From positions 1 through 37,713 of IMG/VR virus record IMGVR_UViG_3300007963_000018: 37,713 bases of DNA; one strand, given 5' to 3'. Below, piece by piece: positions 10,101 through 17,533 of the stretch (position 1 is the stretch's first letter; the number at the start of each line of letters is the position of its first letter). The position numbers and the translations under genes are program-made. Origin of the DNA: a virus. The notes beneath the pieces were generated by a model. It worked only from the letters and a program-made list of their open reading frames with translations, did no database searches and was not told where the DNA came from.

Positions 10101-10724
10101 CATCAGTGGAGCCTGCGTCTTCCGCCCCGCCACGCCGCCACTCTTTTGGATGTTGCTCATGTGCCGCGCCGTGATCCGGGCACTGCCCCCCATCATATTT
10201 CGGCCTACACTCCCTACGCCCCTGCCTCCAACCATGAAACCCACCGCACTGCCCAACCCTTGGGGAACATCCGAGGCTAGGAAGCTGCCACGGTACTCCT
10301 TACTCTCATCTGGCACTATGTACTCCGTCGCCTCGCGGATGCCCTGACCCACGTTGTACAGGTTCAGGTACTTGGTTCCGAAGGCTTCCGTCTCCTCAAT
10401 CGGCTTCAGATACCCGCCCTCGTCACGGATCGCATCCGGGTTATACTTACGCTCCATGTTGTACGCCCAGATGCCCAAGGCTTCAGGGAAGGAGGCAAAG
10501 GTTCCGGTGATGCCCGTGACGAAGCTGCGATAGGCTTGGCCAATCGCGCTAGTGTCGTCTGACTCTTCCTCAACCTTTTCAGGGCCAGACGCGCCTAGTG
10601 GCTCTAAACTCCAACCCTTGGCTTCAATTGCGGCATCAAAAGGGTCAGCACCCCCTTGCTCTAGTGACCAACCCTTGGCCTCAATGGCCCTAGTGAAGGC
10701 ATCGGTTTGATTTTCGGCTGGCAT
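1119..10724 (-). CDS. Giant polyvalent / internal virion protein, 3201 aa
   Basis: A single uninterrupted frame fills a quarter of the window. It comes last in the tail operon, the place of the largest ejected internal protein in T7-like phages (gp16), and its build resembles the giant multi-domain polyvalent proteins of phages. Visible parts: a duplicated ten-residue motif AIEAKGWSLE within residues 8-43; Gly-rich hydrophobic segments near 151-178, 225-245 and 368-387; charged coiled-coil stretches near 520-548 and 633-671; a zincin-like region near 1265-1480 with DEELVH at 1354-1359, where the first His of HExxH is Glu; and a helical C-terminal region (about 2620-3000) resembling large polyvalent protein-associated domains. 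The inferred role is ejection with the DNA, forming a trans-envelope conduit and perhaps carrying anti-host domains. The coding call is near certain; the domain functions are not. Confidence 0.9.
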   Translation of the reverse strand: MPAENQTDAFTRAIEAKGWSLEQGGADPFDAAIEAKGWSLEPLGASGPEKVEEESDDTSAIGQAYRSFVTGITGTFASFPEALGIWAYNMERKYNPDAIRDEGGYLKPIEETEAFGTKYLNLYNVGQGIREATEYIVPDESKEYRGSFLASDVPQGLGSAVGFMVGGRGVGSVGRNMMGGSARITARHMSNIQKSGGVAGRKTQAPLMAREADRAAAFAKAAKTERNIQIAGVAATGMAVQMVEGWEDAYGTMLARARAEGRDRLTDRELDMAWSSYKWNAPGGAIEALGVNLMALKLFKNLDKGSNGIWGRSLHGMIRNGKMRERLIQTTKGAGMEAAQETAQTMWMNYTAAELAKYDKNRDLYEHVVRAGGAGGVVGAVFGLLTAGVARKARIQARIVEMNEEIHRLEMSGNTLSANAMRQELMSLQGELVTGTDESEMLKLIQEADAEFTEFHERSEAVKHEKDVALTSDDYIQNEDGTVSIPLGGGWTMTTTSKATMEQAAGMVPSEVEEGDVRVVDPELKKARREARQEVAELQLDIEEIEGREIISEDAANILGDTKVDLQAAKERLKELEAKWDTDRTIIQKGEVEVESKDVRFRVSAPTGTTFGEMSREEAQAFAEAQKAEREETEHPAHPRQAELEEQQRKYEENLERQRKARAAALTTQQEERYTGGTILVPVGAEETTGGIVEDGNKVRPDSDEVGRLTLKFEVIEDTEGKIAAAGPPQGGAGWVLVRDLNTGEEIVVNPNLYEVRNEAMDVEAILQSQGESGAVDLRPEREATELDTIIEGEQPPPQWTPGAIAAAKARGYINEDGFIMEGGHVEASDGKVVTELDVLRHSMTVRERGAEHRELVEKINEQAKAIRAHQTQGKVFPGKVQKLLDRLNSPDKVKERGGIVLDLETLIRAREILNTLIEMENAPKQARHANRREEAKAEFEEGLQRVNLLLNMMGREPVQGGRFSFPSFEGKGKFKADGPFTEQQLRAIHKYLKGSMRTREKVKGATRQANAAQAKRAGKAGEVTLSRRGGQAIKARKLVGAVNGKEYVMYEVPAKGKEGSVVVLPESDLIVESTGGMGTATLWVSGRSELEGVIETLEEVGSHDGYIITEIKPRRKGEKESEVVVHGAVDRPIKGAMPEVNKGSTFSVRGIRYRPAERDAPGQTARSKEHKYVQRQVSDGGLEIVDGVVQSRRTLPNPVGTSLLAQVSEGIEERRQRKAQEAKAKEESQERRIDEKRHALSVRRGKQKVVALEGANLKRAGEAKETIPVAEAFIDHVIDVMVGNFSGVEVHTVRMQFPEKAASEKEGDAVWVNAAHPGVIFVNPKVLRKHYKLVDGKLVGKKENQRSIESVVDEELVHLLDLQVIRHVLTDLRINPKGMKHVSSYLAAIYSTLSTSQIEYIVGNYAPRTKTVGEPEGKLRGRFFSHPLTPEQVAMEALRMMRNERHAAQLETLAIARGDRLWHEYYKGVRSLIRKVMKSLGGRVKDEHGERDMPSALALHLEATEHFLRVEKLPDGSELVSYMKDAIPDVWQTGQLLKLSIPHSGGTEVSYYPNTKEGYDAALRLAEAAAANFEGRESDRVSPKDMISEVGGLVATDPGGMSTAGEEGRNRLTKMMAKSDALLRALAYYKLEGLDYDAALEKFKQAGWITDPNHIPEELSRGKADWGWYVRAVAFVEAERVWGENALDSTQSLRTRKSGRKADAIKEGDDLSQGYYSPGEHISEAISFYEAMIARHVMTEITGRFKVRRNEVNGVSGTGFGATTFHFDHAEEGRARAIDKAEEVMRLKLVLESPANSGLVAMARGKDPDDVLPSVLPSEGEQQQARDKLLMLAADRKLTDRQKAQALENVKDRKVDVRGEGKSPISVASMKGGKAGGKSYEYANAFGEYLNARNREGEQRMDAGRIYDADGNFSEEQLAKVLEEAADPSYSHSGTSQSNAKAYRFALAATLRNYTERMTDIGVSSVELPPSSFHTKEQAEAYIQSIEWSVEPQIIEEVVEGDEVLYSVEEQEITTEEGLVFMGEEEFSPDEKPMTEREADEAADKGYRKIDRRKQSRSTFRKRLPSEKTTSQRTVRKAVRAKEPSTTRWVVHGGSMEIIKNSSLYLTQEELMVVNAVLAPELDHGRTLESAAEVLDLLALNEGVVKELYDSSAIPTRPVYQYNTDGEKGVTRVHILNERREPISPKIIPGRTVLKGWMRDTLATGIKKLAAIDKLYSDSNGLTFGASMDESTSGIPEGAPVSVDEGKLGWRVLSPSEWATTDTLRKAGPRMAAVADKVDAYFNKEQELLGEYMNGYNVLRKGGVMMAGIDQHGNYRGLSDPKERKDQKRHNIDKVVPPGAFFYTKEQAMQHAEKHGWKKVSWTTTVEPLTRKQLSKAESEAAAYFSIRERSLPPGMGSAERAKAQRMYNLGVAEYFLHNKASEATRLLVAWQKNVGIETGNFLRDNNVKVFQPDKSKTGGKWVNVSILGSEHYPRVFSQQTWSLINDPQLNPDAYGRLLDSMVDNGNAKDREEAKRMLNSMMHGMMGLNDRTDTNDFMANMEKARQWRLPNEFYDTSIEAYIAYLRRFVTRAAQIHTFGQGIGKNGQKVPTALEAALESVEGQNNKKYIQGIIDTIYRLNQGRDTARDFLSRWGMTATTAAYLSGPLTAVRNSLFAMRANAESFGMWNSLLSSTKVLWQVITPNMKSLQSRVNKGEMDAIAEANALGMLKHDVLAGRDAVMWGDDDVKVGKDAKVSETLGKVRHWALVMNRKAEEFNRAITLLAARQHLRRAQELSRSAPNSDAFAKHLAALERAGIKPGQVKKLLMVDKDGHWNPDPQAMQDYLRKMVDEKQYGYNIRQHPLWMDEPTLRILFQFQKWGFQRARDYARNVWQPMRHSTVVTMPDGSKKKVRDVAPFLRSMFLMIGQGELYATLFRALFYDDERKEVVIPASAKQAETFAGYGARLQMDIIYDGGFGIFTDYISWLDPMDTRAARWKEMIPISAPVEDLAEDSVNMVRDVKNILTSDQNYDAKGEAVLGAVEKMVRRLPLMRAVGVPGTSWRGGIEHNVRRWLEIEDYESQVQQGQKDAKLVRAAARKFAKQQGYDEELVWSGGKVVHSEKRELYGQLNEALLAGDVEQARIIRDRLVEGMDELSRKKALTAIKASVRGKQPVLIDGKQASVKEQRQFLLWVKNELPDYEERIKTVHDRYWQTARRAQLK

Positions 10725-10766
10725 GAGGTACGGCTATTTCTTCTTTTCAGGGGAATGCTTCGTAGA

Positions 10767-12824
10767 TCACGACGGGGCGGTAACTCCCGGCTCAATGCGC
10801 TCCTTCTTGAGGAGGGAAGGATCGGGCCAAAGGCTAGTTCCAAACGGTATGTCCATTTCTTGAAGCCGACGATCCCACCCTTCAAAATACTCAAGGCTAC
10901 GACGTGCATCTTTGAGGTCTTGATACGATTTGGGTCTGTAAAATTTCGTCCCGTTACTGGTGGAAAACTCCTTGGGCCATTGAGTGGCAGGCTTGTCCAT
11001 ATAGGGTTTAAGTTTTTTGTACACCTCCCTGCCTGTGGAGGGAAGCATCACTCCAGACCTTCCCCCTTCATAGTTTTTCCACCAGTTGCTGCGTCCATCT
11101 CCTCCGTACTCACCAAGCGCATCGCCTAGTTTTTCCAGAGAGACATCCCTTTTGTCATAAGCAAAAGACTGAACGCCATCGACTAATTGATCAATGCTAT
11201 CATCGGAACCCCATTCTATATCGTCCGAATAATTGCGGGCGGTGTCTAGCATCCACCGGGCAAGGAACTCAGGAGTCCCGCGTGCCGCCAAGTCTTTTGC
11301 GATATCTCCACGGAATTCATCCACGTTGCCACGAATCTTATCGGGCGGTTGATTGACTAATGGTGGACTGTCCGATGGAGCCTTGCTCGCCCCTTGCCCT
11401 GCCCCTTTGGCGGAATTGTTCGCATTGATGATGCTCCTCTCAAGGCTTTCGATCTGCCCGTCACTACCTATGACCGGCTTCCACACCATGTCGCCCGGTT
11501 GCACCAGCTTCCCTGTCAAGGCATCGACTGGAAGGCCGTCCTTTACTACTCCAATCTTGGATTTTCCATATGCCATTCCAAGAACATCAGCAGCACTTCC
11601 AAGTGCTTGGAGGGAGTTCAGGTCGCCACTCTCCATGAAGGCATTGTAGGCATCAGTAAATATCTTGGCCTTTTCAGGGGCCAGTTTGATCATCTCAGCA
11701 CGATCCTTCGCCGCCACGCCACGATCATGAGCCATTTTATTCAGTTCTTCGATCTGCTCGCGTGACGGGATAATAATATCCCCGCCAGAGAACCGTCTGG
11801 CCGGAGCATCCAACCCCGGCACTGTGCCGCCGCCGCGAGTCACACTGGCCCACGCCTCCTGCCCTAGCACCTTGCGGAGTTCCTCGCTCTCTTTGTAGCG
11901 TTTCAGGGCCGCATGGCCAGCGTTGTTAATCCTCCCGTTCTGGTCATGGAATCCAGCATTGGCTGCTTCGCCACCCTGCTCCCTAAAGAATTGCCCTGCC
12001 GGGGATTCCTTCATGGCATTCAATGACTCGATTTGGCTCTGCGCCTCCGCCTGAACCGAAAAGCCATTTGCCATCATGTATTCCTGAGCAGATTTCCGCC
12101 GCAAAAGCTGGAGGCGATGTGAGTTCGCATCGTTCTTCTGTGCCGTGGTTAATTCAGCGGCTGGCACATAATTATAAATCGTCTCCCAGTCATCGCTCTC
12201 CGCTGCCGAATTCATTGAGCCGATATCCCTGTACAGTAGGTCGCGTGACGCACCCTCGCGCTGCCTGCGCCTCATTTCTTCCCCGTTCTCGAATTGGGTG
12301 TGGTACAGGTTTTCCCACCCCGTCGCCACATTGATGTCACTCCGGTCAATCTGGTTTTGCAGTGTCGCGCCACTGATCAGCGCGGCATCCTGAAGCAGGT
12401 GGGTCTGTGCGTTATACCGATCCATCTGGCTTTGCTGGGTTCCTTCGGCCACGCTCGCATTCACTGCCGAACGGCGGGCCAATGAGTCAGCCATGCTGAT
12501 TTTGGATTCCTTGGTCGCCTCATTGAAGTCATAAGATTGACGACTAATCAGGTTGCGTAGGTTCGCTGACGTAACGGCGTGTGGTTGCAATTGTTCACGA
12601 TGCAGATAGGTCTGCTCGTTCAGATTCGTTGCCGCCTTGGACGCTTCCATCTTCAGCGGGTGCATGTCTGCACTTTGACTCATCGCTTGCTGTTTCGCCG
12701 CAGCGTCCTGCTTCCGCGAGGCAAAACTCTGTCCCTGCTCCATGCCTCTAGCAAAAGATTCAGCCGGATCAGCCGGTTTCCCCAGCCACGGCATATCGCT
12801 TAATGAAATGTTTCCAAGTGCCAT
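10767..12824 (-). CDS. Putative internal virion (ejection) protein, 685 aa
   Basis: A large, mostly helical, Gln/Ala/Ser-rich protein with no signal peptide or clear membrane segment. The ATG at 12824 has an AAAGGA ribosome site nine bases upstream, a pattern shared with several genes of this operon. Residues about 15-150 are a low-hydrophobicity helical region with many Gln, and 440-485 is a Gly/Ser/Pro-rich linker (around KGAGQGASKAPSD). The C-terminal 200 residues look globular, with many Trp and Tyr. It lies between a 355-aa internal-virion-like protein and the 3201-aa giant, matching the gp14-gp15-gp16 order of T7-type ejection proteins. I assign it by position and composition, not by a recognised domain. 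Confidence 0.75.
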   Translation of the reverse strand: MALGNISLSDMPWLGKPADPAESFARGMEQGQSFASRKQDAAAKQQAMSQSADMHPLKMEASKAATNLNEQTYLHREQLQPHAVTSANLRNLISRQSYDFNEATKESKISMADSLARRSAVNASVAEGTQQSQMDRYNAQTHLLQDAALISGATLQNQIDRSDINVATGWENLYHTQFENGEEMRRRQREGASRDLLYRDIGSMNSAAESDDWETIYNYVPAAELTTAQKNDANSHRLQLLRRKSAQEYMMANGFSVQAEAQSQIESLNAMKESPAGQFFREQGGEAANAGFHDQNGRINNAGHAALKRYKESEELRKVLGQEAWASVTRGGGTVPGLDAPARRFSGGDIIIPSREQIEELNKMAHDRGVAAKDRAEMIKLAPEKAKIFTDAYNAFMESGDLNSLQALGSAADVLGMAYGKSKIGVVKDGLPVDALTGKLVQPGDMVWKPVIGSDGQIESLERSIINANNSAKGAGQGASKAPSDSPPLVNQPPDKIRGNVDEFRGDIAKDLAARGTPEFLARWMLDTARNYSDDIEWGSDDSIDQLVDGVQSFAYDKRDVSLEKLGDALGEYGGDGRSNWWKNYEGGRSGVMLPSTGREVYKKLKPYMDKPATQWPKEFSTSNGTKFYRPKSYQDLKDARRSLEYFEGWDRRLQEMDIPFGTSLWPDPSLLKKERIEPGVTAPS

Positions 12825-12836
12825 ATTGTTAATCCT

Positions 12837-13904
12837 TTATTCTATCCTGAAACCGGGCATTGCCTTGTCTATGTCTAGTTGAGGCGGCGTTCCTGCGCCG
12901 TAAATCATCTGATTCATTGCTGCCCCAGCCGGTAGCATCTCCCCGCCAAACGCCCTAGATGTTGCGGAGCCGCTAATGTTTGTGCCCTGTTGCGGCATGA
13001 AGGGCGCAAATCCTCTGGCCATGTTAAGCATTGACCGTCCCGGTTGAGCCGTGGGTTGAGAATACCAAGATAAATCAGGGATGGATGGTTGAGCAGCGGG
13101 GCCGTAAACCGGAGCCGAAGGCCCGTACCAGCTAGATTGGGCCGGTGTACCCCACCACGAATCGTTCATCATGGCTGGCGCAGCGGCTTGCGGCGCAGCA
13201 GCTTGCGGCGCAGCGACTTGCGGCGCAGCGGCTTGCTGTCTACCGCCAATCGCATTGGCCATCGCCATCGTTCCTGCATGGCCAAAGTACATCCCCGCCG
13301 CTTGCATCCCGGTATTGAGCAAGCCGCTAAACCTCGGATCAGGCGCAGCCGCAGTCTTGGCAGCCAGATAATCGCGTGTCCATTTGGTGTCACGCTCTTG
13401 GGTCTTGTGCGCGAGGCGTTGCGCTGGGGTCTGAAACATTGAGGACACCTGCATCACCTTTGGAGCCACAGTGCGATGCTGCTGGTTGACGAATCTTTCC
13501 GCCATGTCGTACCCGCGTTGCATCAGGTCGAGGCTGGTGAGTCCTAAGTCTCTCGCCTCAAGATTTCTAATTGCCCCGCTCCCTGAAGTGCCTGAACTGA
13601 TCCCCCTAGACGCCGCCTTGTCTGCAATCTTAGCCGCTAAATCTCCGGGCACTCTGCCCGACAGGAAATCCTCGGCCACGTTTTTCTGCGAGCCTATGAA
13701 TTTATCGTAGCCAGAGATGCCGCCACGCATTACCTGAAGCAATGCTTCCTGATCCTGCTCCGCAGCTAATCTGGCCAGCTTCCCTGCCTTGCCGACATTG
13801 CGAAGGTTCGCGTCGATTGCGCCTTCCTGCTCCTTGTCGATGTCTACGCCAACAAAGGCTGGGATGTTAGGCTTCTTGCCGAATAATTTACTGAGTAGTC
13901 CCAT
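12837..13904 (-). CDS. Putative internal virion protein (gp14-like), 355 aa
   Basis: The product opens with MGLLSKLFGKKP, a short amphipathic basic start seen in phage internal proteins. A helical Ala-rich region follows (about 25-200), containing a Gly-rich segment (SRGISSGTSGSGAIRN) near residue 100, then a hydrophobic stretch around 205-225 (GMQAAGMYFGHAGTMAMANAIGG). Next come four AAPQ-type repeats and a Pro/Trp/Tyr-rich tail. An AAGGA ribosome site precedes the ATG at 13904. Its place between the neck-like protein and the 685-aa and 3201-aa proteins fits the first of three ejection proteins. The family link is inferred from order and architecture. Confidence 0.75.
   Translation of the reverse strand: MGLLSKLFGKKPNIPAFVGVDIDKEQEGAIDANLRNVGKAGKLARLAAEQDQEALLQVMRGGISGYDKFIGSQKNVAEDFLSGRVPGDLAAKIADKAASRGISSGTSGSGAIRNLEARDLGLTSLDLMQRGYDMAERFVNQQHRTVAPKVMQVSSMFQTPAQRLAHKTQERDTKWTRDYLAAKTAAAPDPRFSGLLNTGMQAAGMYFGHAGTMAMANAIGGRQQAAAPQVAAPQAAAPQAAAPAMMNDSWWGTPAQSSWYGPSAPVYGPAAQPSIPDLSWYSQPTAQPGRSMLNMARGFAPFMPQQGTNISGSATSRAFGGEMLPAGAAMNQMIYGAGTPPQLDIDKAMPGFRIE
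13177..13236 (-). repeat. 15-bp tandem repeat, four copies, encoding Ala-Pro-Gln linker
   Basis: Four consecutive 15-base units of the form GGCGCAGCRRCTTGC (plus-strand reading) differ at only one or two bases. On the coding (minus) strand they give repeated AAPQ-type pentapeptides, a flexible linker in the 355-aa protein. Such an array could vary in copy number by slippage without shifting the frame. Confidence 0.85.
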
Positions 13905-13913
13905 AACGTATCC

Positions 13914-14882
13914 TTAGATCAAGTTAGCCACGCCGCCGCCTCCGTAGGTGGAGGTGTTCTGAAAGCGCGGGATAGCTGCTGCCCCATCGCCGAGGTAATG
14001 CATTAATTGCTCCTCAAGCAACTTCACCGCCCTGCCCTCGTACATTGAAGCCTCTTGCGGTAAATTGTTCTCTGCCTTCCTGATGCTCTGAACCATCTCC
14101 TTCAAGGCTGGTTCGTGGTTAATCAGGAGCCAGTCTGTGTCAGCAGACACAGGTATAAAGCGTAGCTTACCAACAACAGTAACAGTCTTTGTGGATGTGT
14201 CGGGTAGTCCGGGGATCAGGCTGCGTCGATACCCCGGACGCTTCTCTCCCGGTTCGTATGTAGCGATGACGCGCTCAGTGGCGGTGGATGTGTCGTACTC
14301 TTTCACGGTCACGTTTCCCCCGGTAACCGGCTTCTGCACCCCCACCAACTCAGAGAACAGGTTGACTGTCTCAACATAAGACGCGGTCAAGGTGACATAC
14401 TCTCCATCAATGTAGCTGCCACTCTCTAAAGTCCTTATCCAGTTGCCGTTCTGGTCGTACCCCTGAAGCAGAACCCTTAGACCGGCGTCAGCAGTGACTC
14501 CGCTATAAAGCCGCAACTTCTTATTCACTCCATCAATGTCACTGAACGCGACCGCCTCACCCCGGTCAATCAGGGTTAGGTCGTCACCATCCGCGCTGTC
14601 GCGAAGGCCGGGGCCATTCTCCAAAAACTCATACCACTCATTGCGAACTACTCCGGGGTTGTCACTTACCGCCACCGCCTCAATCGTTTCAAGCTGGCGC
14701 GGCCATGTGATGGTGCCGTTGCTGTTGGCTACGGCGTACTTAGCGTAGGTTCCTACCCATTTGCCTTTGTAGAGCAGTCGCTCCTGCGCTTCGTTAATGT
14801 ACCCCACAACGCGACTATCCGTGCTGCTCATTGACAGCATCGTCGCTATGTTTTGCTTAATGTCTCCAAGCGTTATTTTCAT
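13914..14882 (-). CDS. Putative neck / tail tubular protein A-like, 322 aa
   Basis: The N-terminus (MKITLGDIKQNIATMLSM, then a VVGYINEAQERLLYKGKWVG stretch around residues 24-44) has the helix pattern of podoviral adaptor proteins that close the portal ring, where an INEAQ-like helix is typical. A beta-rich middle and a C-terminal helical pair (about 265-300) follow. The start overlaps the stop of the upstream collar gene by four bases (ATGA), so it is translationally coupled. In T7-like order the tail tubular A and B proteins come before the internal proteins, as here. Gene reality is high, the exact family moderate. Confidence 0.7.
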   Translation of the reverse strand: MKITLGDIKQNIATMLSMSSTDSRVVGYINEAQERLLYKGKWVGTYAKYAVANSNGTITWPRQLETIEAVAVSDNPGVVRNEWYEFLENGPGLRDSADGDDLTLIDRGEAVAFSDIDGVNKKLRLYSGVTADAGLRVLLQGYDQNGNWIRTLESGSYIDGEYVTLTASYVETVNLFSELVGVQKPVTGGNVTVKEYDTSTATERVIATYEPGEKRPGYRRSLIPGLPDTSTKTVTVVGKLRFIPVSADTDWLLINHEPALKEMVQSIRKAENNLPQEASMYEGRAVKLLEEQLMHYLGDGAAAIPRFQNTSTYGGGGVANLI

Positions 14883-15706
14883 GCGGACTTGATTAGAAAG
14901 TTAATCGCCAGAAATGGCGGTAGGTTGTTATGGGCCGATCCGCCGCCCGCATCTTGCGTGCTGGTCTGCTGCGGTGCGCCAGTACCATGCGCCCCGCGCC
15001 AACCATCAATGCTTTTGCCGTCCCAGCCAGATGTTCGGGTTTCGATTCCGTTGCCGGTAAAATTGTAACCCTGCTGCGTGAACAAACCGCCCCAGTGATT
15101 ATGGGCGGGAAGCTGGCTTTCAGTTAGCGTCACATTTTCTGTTCCACCCGTGTCGCCCAAACTTCTGTCGGTCAGCGCAGTCCCTCCTGCATCACCATCA
15201 CCGATACCCACTGGCATACGACTGCGAAGGTCGGGCAAGTTGAACGTGCTGCTGCCGTCTCCATCGCCATAAGTGGTTCCGATGATTCCGAAAAGAGTGG
15301 CGTAGGTAGTACGGCTTTGAGGATCACCGTTACATATCAGCCAGTTCGTTGGCGCAGCGGAGGCTCCGTACATGATTATAGTTCCAACCGGCGTCAGGCT
15401 GGAGGGTAGTGCCGCCTCCGGCACGGGCACATCTTCCCAAGCCGTGTTCGACCCGTTGTACCAATGCCAGCCTTCAGGCACGCAGGTCGATGCGTTCTGC
15501 TTGAGCCATAACTTGTCCTGATCACCAGAGGCGGGGGTGTCATCCCCCGCAGTAAACGCTGCCATGTTCCCAGTCAGGCTTCCAGTGGTTTTGCTGATGA
15601 ACTCCTCGTACGTTGTTTGAAGAGACGTATGGCAGAAGCCGCTGGTCAGAGTGCCGCTGGAGAGCGTCACTGTTTGTGAGTTAGTAATGCTGCTACAGTT
15701 TCCCAT
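14879..15706 (-). CDS. Tail collar domain protein, 275 aa
   Basis: Residues about 105-185 carry the phage tail-collar signature: PVGTIIMYG, then WLICNGDPQSR, YATLFGIIGTTYGDGDGSSTFNLPDLRSRMPVGIG, and LTESQLPAHNHWGG. The C-terminus NNLPPFLAINFLIKSA is the usual ending of this family. Such proteins form tips or collars of tail fibres in T4 gp12-type assemblies and microcystin-dependent-like proteins. The N-terminal 100 residues contain an LWLKQN...GWHWYNGSNTAWEDV element, typical of virion-binding fibre stems. An AAGGA ribosome site precedes the ATG. A second, His-rich paralogue lies three genes upstream. Confidence 0.9.
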   Translation of the reverse strand: MGNCSSITNSQTVTLSSGTLTSGFCHTSLQTTYEEFISKTTGSLTGNMAAFTAGDDTPASGDQDKLWLKQNASTCVPEGWHWYNGSNTAWEDVPVPEAALPSSLTPVGTIIMYGASAAPTNWLICNGDPQSRTTYATLFGIIGTTYGDGDGSSTFNLPDLRSRMPVGIGDGDAGGTALTDRSLGDTGGTENVTLTESQLPAHNHWGGLFTQQGYNFTGNGIETRTSGWDGKSIDGWRGAHGTGAPQQTSTQDAGGGSAHNNLPPFLAINFLIKSA

Positions 15707-15715
15707 AAGTAATCC

Positions 15716-17533
15716 TTACTGATTAGTTGCTGACGATACACCAGTTAGGCAGTCGCACGCAATCGCCTTGGCGGTGCCGTCCATATCTACGTTGGCATAC
15801 GGCTCCTCTTGAGCCTCCCTGCTATTAAGTCGGAATAGTTTAAGTCGTGCGTGCCCTGTCCATTTAAGCCGAGCAGCAAACTCCCAGCCGTAGTTGAATG
15901 GCTTGCCCGTCGCTGGCTCCTCTACCTGAGAGGGCATTCCGAGCCTCATCCGTGGCCGGTACTGCTTCTGATAGTCCACCAGACTCTCGCAGTCGGAGGA
16001 CTGGTACTCTGCTATCACGCTCCAGTCCTGCCACGAAACCCAGCACGGGTACTGGTCTGGGTGGAAGTCAGCGTGGAACGTGACTGTTCCTCCAGTAACT
16101 TCGTCCATCCAGATGTCCCCGCTCTCCAGCATCTTCGCGGAGCCAGTGGTGCCGAAATCAAAGGAGGGAGTCTCCAGTTCAGATGTAATCTTATGCTCGG
16201 TAGTCCCGTCAATGTCCTCGATCTGGTCGCCATCATTAGTTAATTCCCATATCTCCGTGTCCCCGTCAGCGTTGCGAACAAAGGCAAAGCAGCGTTCCAC
16301 GCCATCAAACCGGCCCTTAACCAGTTGGAGGAAGTTCATGTTATGCGTCGTACTGCCGCGTGTTATGTCCAGCTTCCAAAATCCATCATAGGCTGGCGGT
16401 GCCTTGCCGCTTAACCCGCTGATTAAATCAAAGTCCAGTGCCATCAACCCCTTGTAGCCAATTCCAGTGCTGCTGTTGTGGCTGCTCTGCGCCGTAAGCA
16501 GGTATCGGTTGTCGAATAGAACACCGCTGGTGTACTGGAGATATTTCGGTTCATCATACTTAATGATCCGGTGCATCTCTCGGCTCATGGGAGTATTCCC
16601 AAGGCTTTGGAAGTCGCGAACGGCCTGCACAATTGACCGTATCCCATCACGGCTCCGCATGAATATGTCGCCATTAACTAACTCGGTGCTGAAGTGCCCC
16701 ATCGCTCCGTTATGGATCAACACAACACGCTGCTGCGGGTCGCTCACCGCAAACCAATCATAGCGATCAGCGGGAACCACAACGCTGTAAGCTGCGTCAC
16801 TGGTCATCACCATCAACTCGCCCTGACCCAGAGCGGTGTTGGGGGAGGAGACGAACCTCATCGCAGTGATGTTGCCGCTGGCAGTCGGAACAGTGAACGC
16901 CCCTCCGCCCGCTAAATAGTTGTTCTCGGTAAACTTCAGCACTCCGTTACTGCCGCCAACAATGTCTCCAGCAATGAAGTTTCGGCCCTGCGCTACCCAC
17001 AACCGGCCCTGACCGTAAGCCATCGGGCCAGTCCCTACAGGCACTTCGCTTGCCCCTGTGTTCGAGTGTCGGCTCGCGCTGCCATCCCATATGAACGGAG
17101 CAGTGGTGCCGTCTTGAATAATCAGGTAGTTCTCAGCCTGCACCATATGGACGCGCTCTCGCGTCGTAGACATTACAGTGTCGCTGCTGCCGTCGTTGTA
17201 GGTGATGTCGCTTACCGCCCAGTCTGTCCCAGTGCTGGGGGGAGTCAGCGTGTAAGTCCTCCCTGCGACCACCGCCACCAGTTGCCCGTCACTATAATCA
17301 TAGTAACCAGCACCCTGAAAGCGGTTGGTCGTGAGGGCGGTAGCGGCTGCGCCAGTCGCTAGTGAAACGCGCTTGAATCCCGGTCGGGTCTTGGCATAGC
17401 CGCCACGAAAGGTTACGTTCTGTGCGTAAGCACACTGGTTCTTGCCGATAGTGCCGGGAGAGCGGCCACTGTCCATCCCCCCACTGAGGGACGTTATGCC
17501 GTCCACTACCCTGCCTGCATCAACAATTGCCAT
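15716..17533 (-). CDS. Putative tail nozzle / tail tubular protein B-like, 605 aa
   Basis: The product is beta-rich throughout, with many Trp, Tyr and Gly. It starts with a pattern (SLSGGMDSGRSPGTIGKNQCAYAQNVTFRGG, then KTRPGFKRV) common in podoviral nozzle and stabilisation proteins, where 'N-x-xF-R-G-G-x-x-x-x-RPG' opens a propeller-like body. Length and position next to the neck-like gene match T7 gp12 or P22 gp10-type roles as the distal tail tube. The ATG at 17533 overlaps the protease stop by one base (TAATG), giving coupled translation. Function is inferred from pattern and order. Confidence 0.7.
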   Translation of the reverse strand: MAIVDAGRVVDGITSLSGGMDSGRSPGTIGKNQCAYAQNVTFRGGYAKTRPGFKRVSLATGAAATALTTNRFQGAGYYDYSDGQLVAVVAGRTYTLTPPSTGTDWAVSDITYNDGSSDTVMSTTRERVHMVQAENYLIIQDGTTAPFIWDGSASRHSNTGASEVPVGTGPMAYGQGRLWVAQGRNFIAGDIVGGSNGVLKFTENNYLAGGGAFTVPTASGNITAMRFVSSPNTALGQGELMVMTSDAAYSVVVPADRYDWFAVSDPQQRVVLIHNGAMGHFSTELVNGDIFMRSRDGIRSIVQAVRDFQSLGNTPMSREMHRIIKYDEPKYLQYTSGVLFDNRYLLTAQSSHNSSTGIGYKGLMALDFDLISGLSGKAPPAYDGFWKLDITRGSTTHNMNFLQLVKGRFDGVERCFAFVRNADGDTEIWELTNDGDQIEDIDGTTEHKITSELETPSFDFGTTGSAKMLESGDIWMDEVTGGTVTFHADFHPDQYPCWVSWQDWSVIAEYQSSDCESLVDYQKQYRPRMRLGMPSQVEEPATGKPFNYGWEFAARLKWTGHARLKLFRLNSREAQEEPYANVDMDGTAKAIACDCLTGVSSATNQ

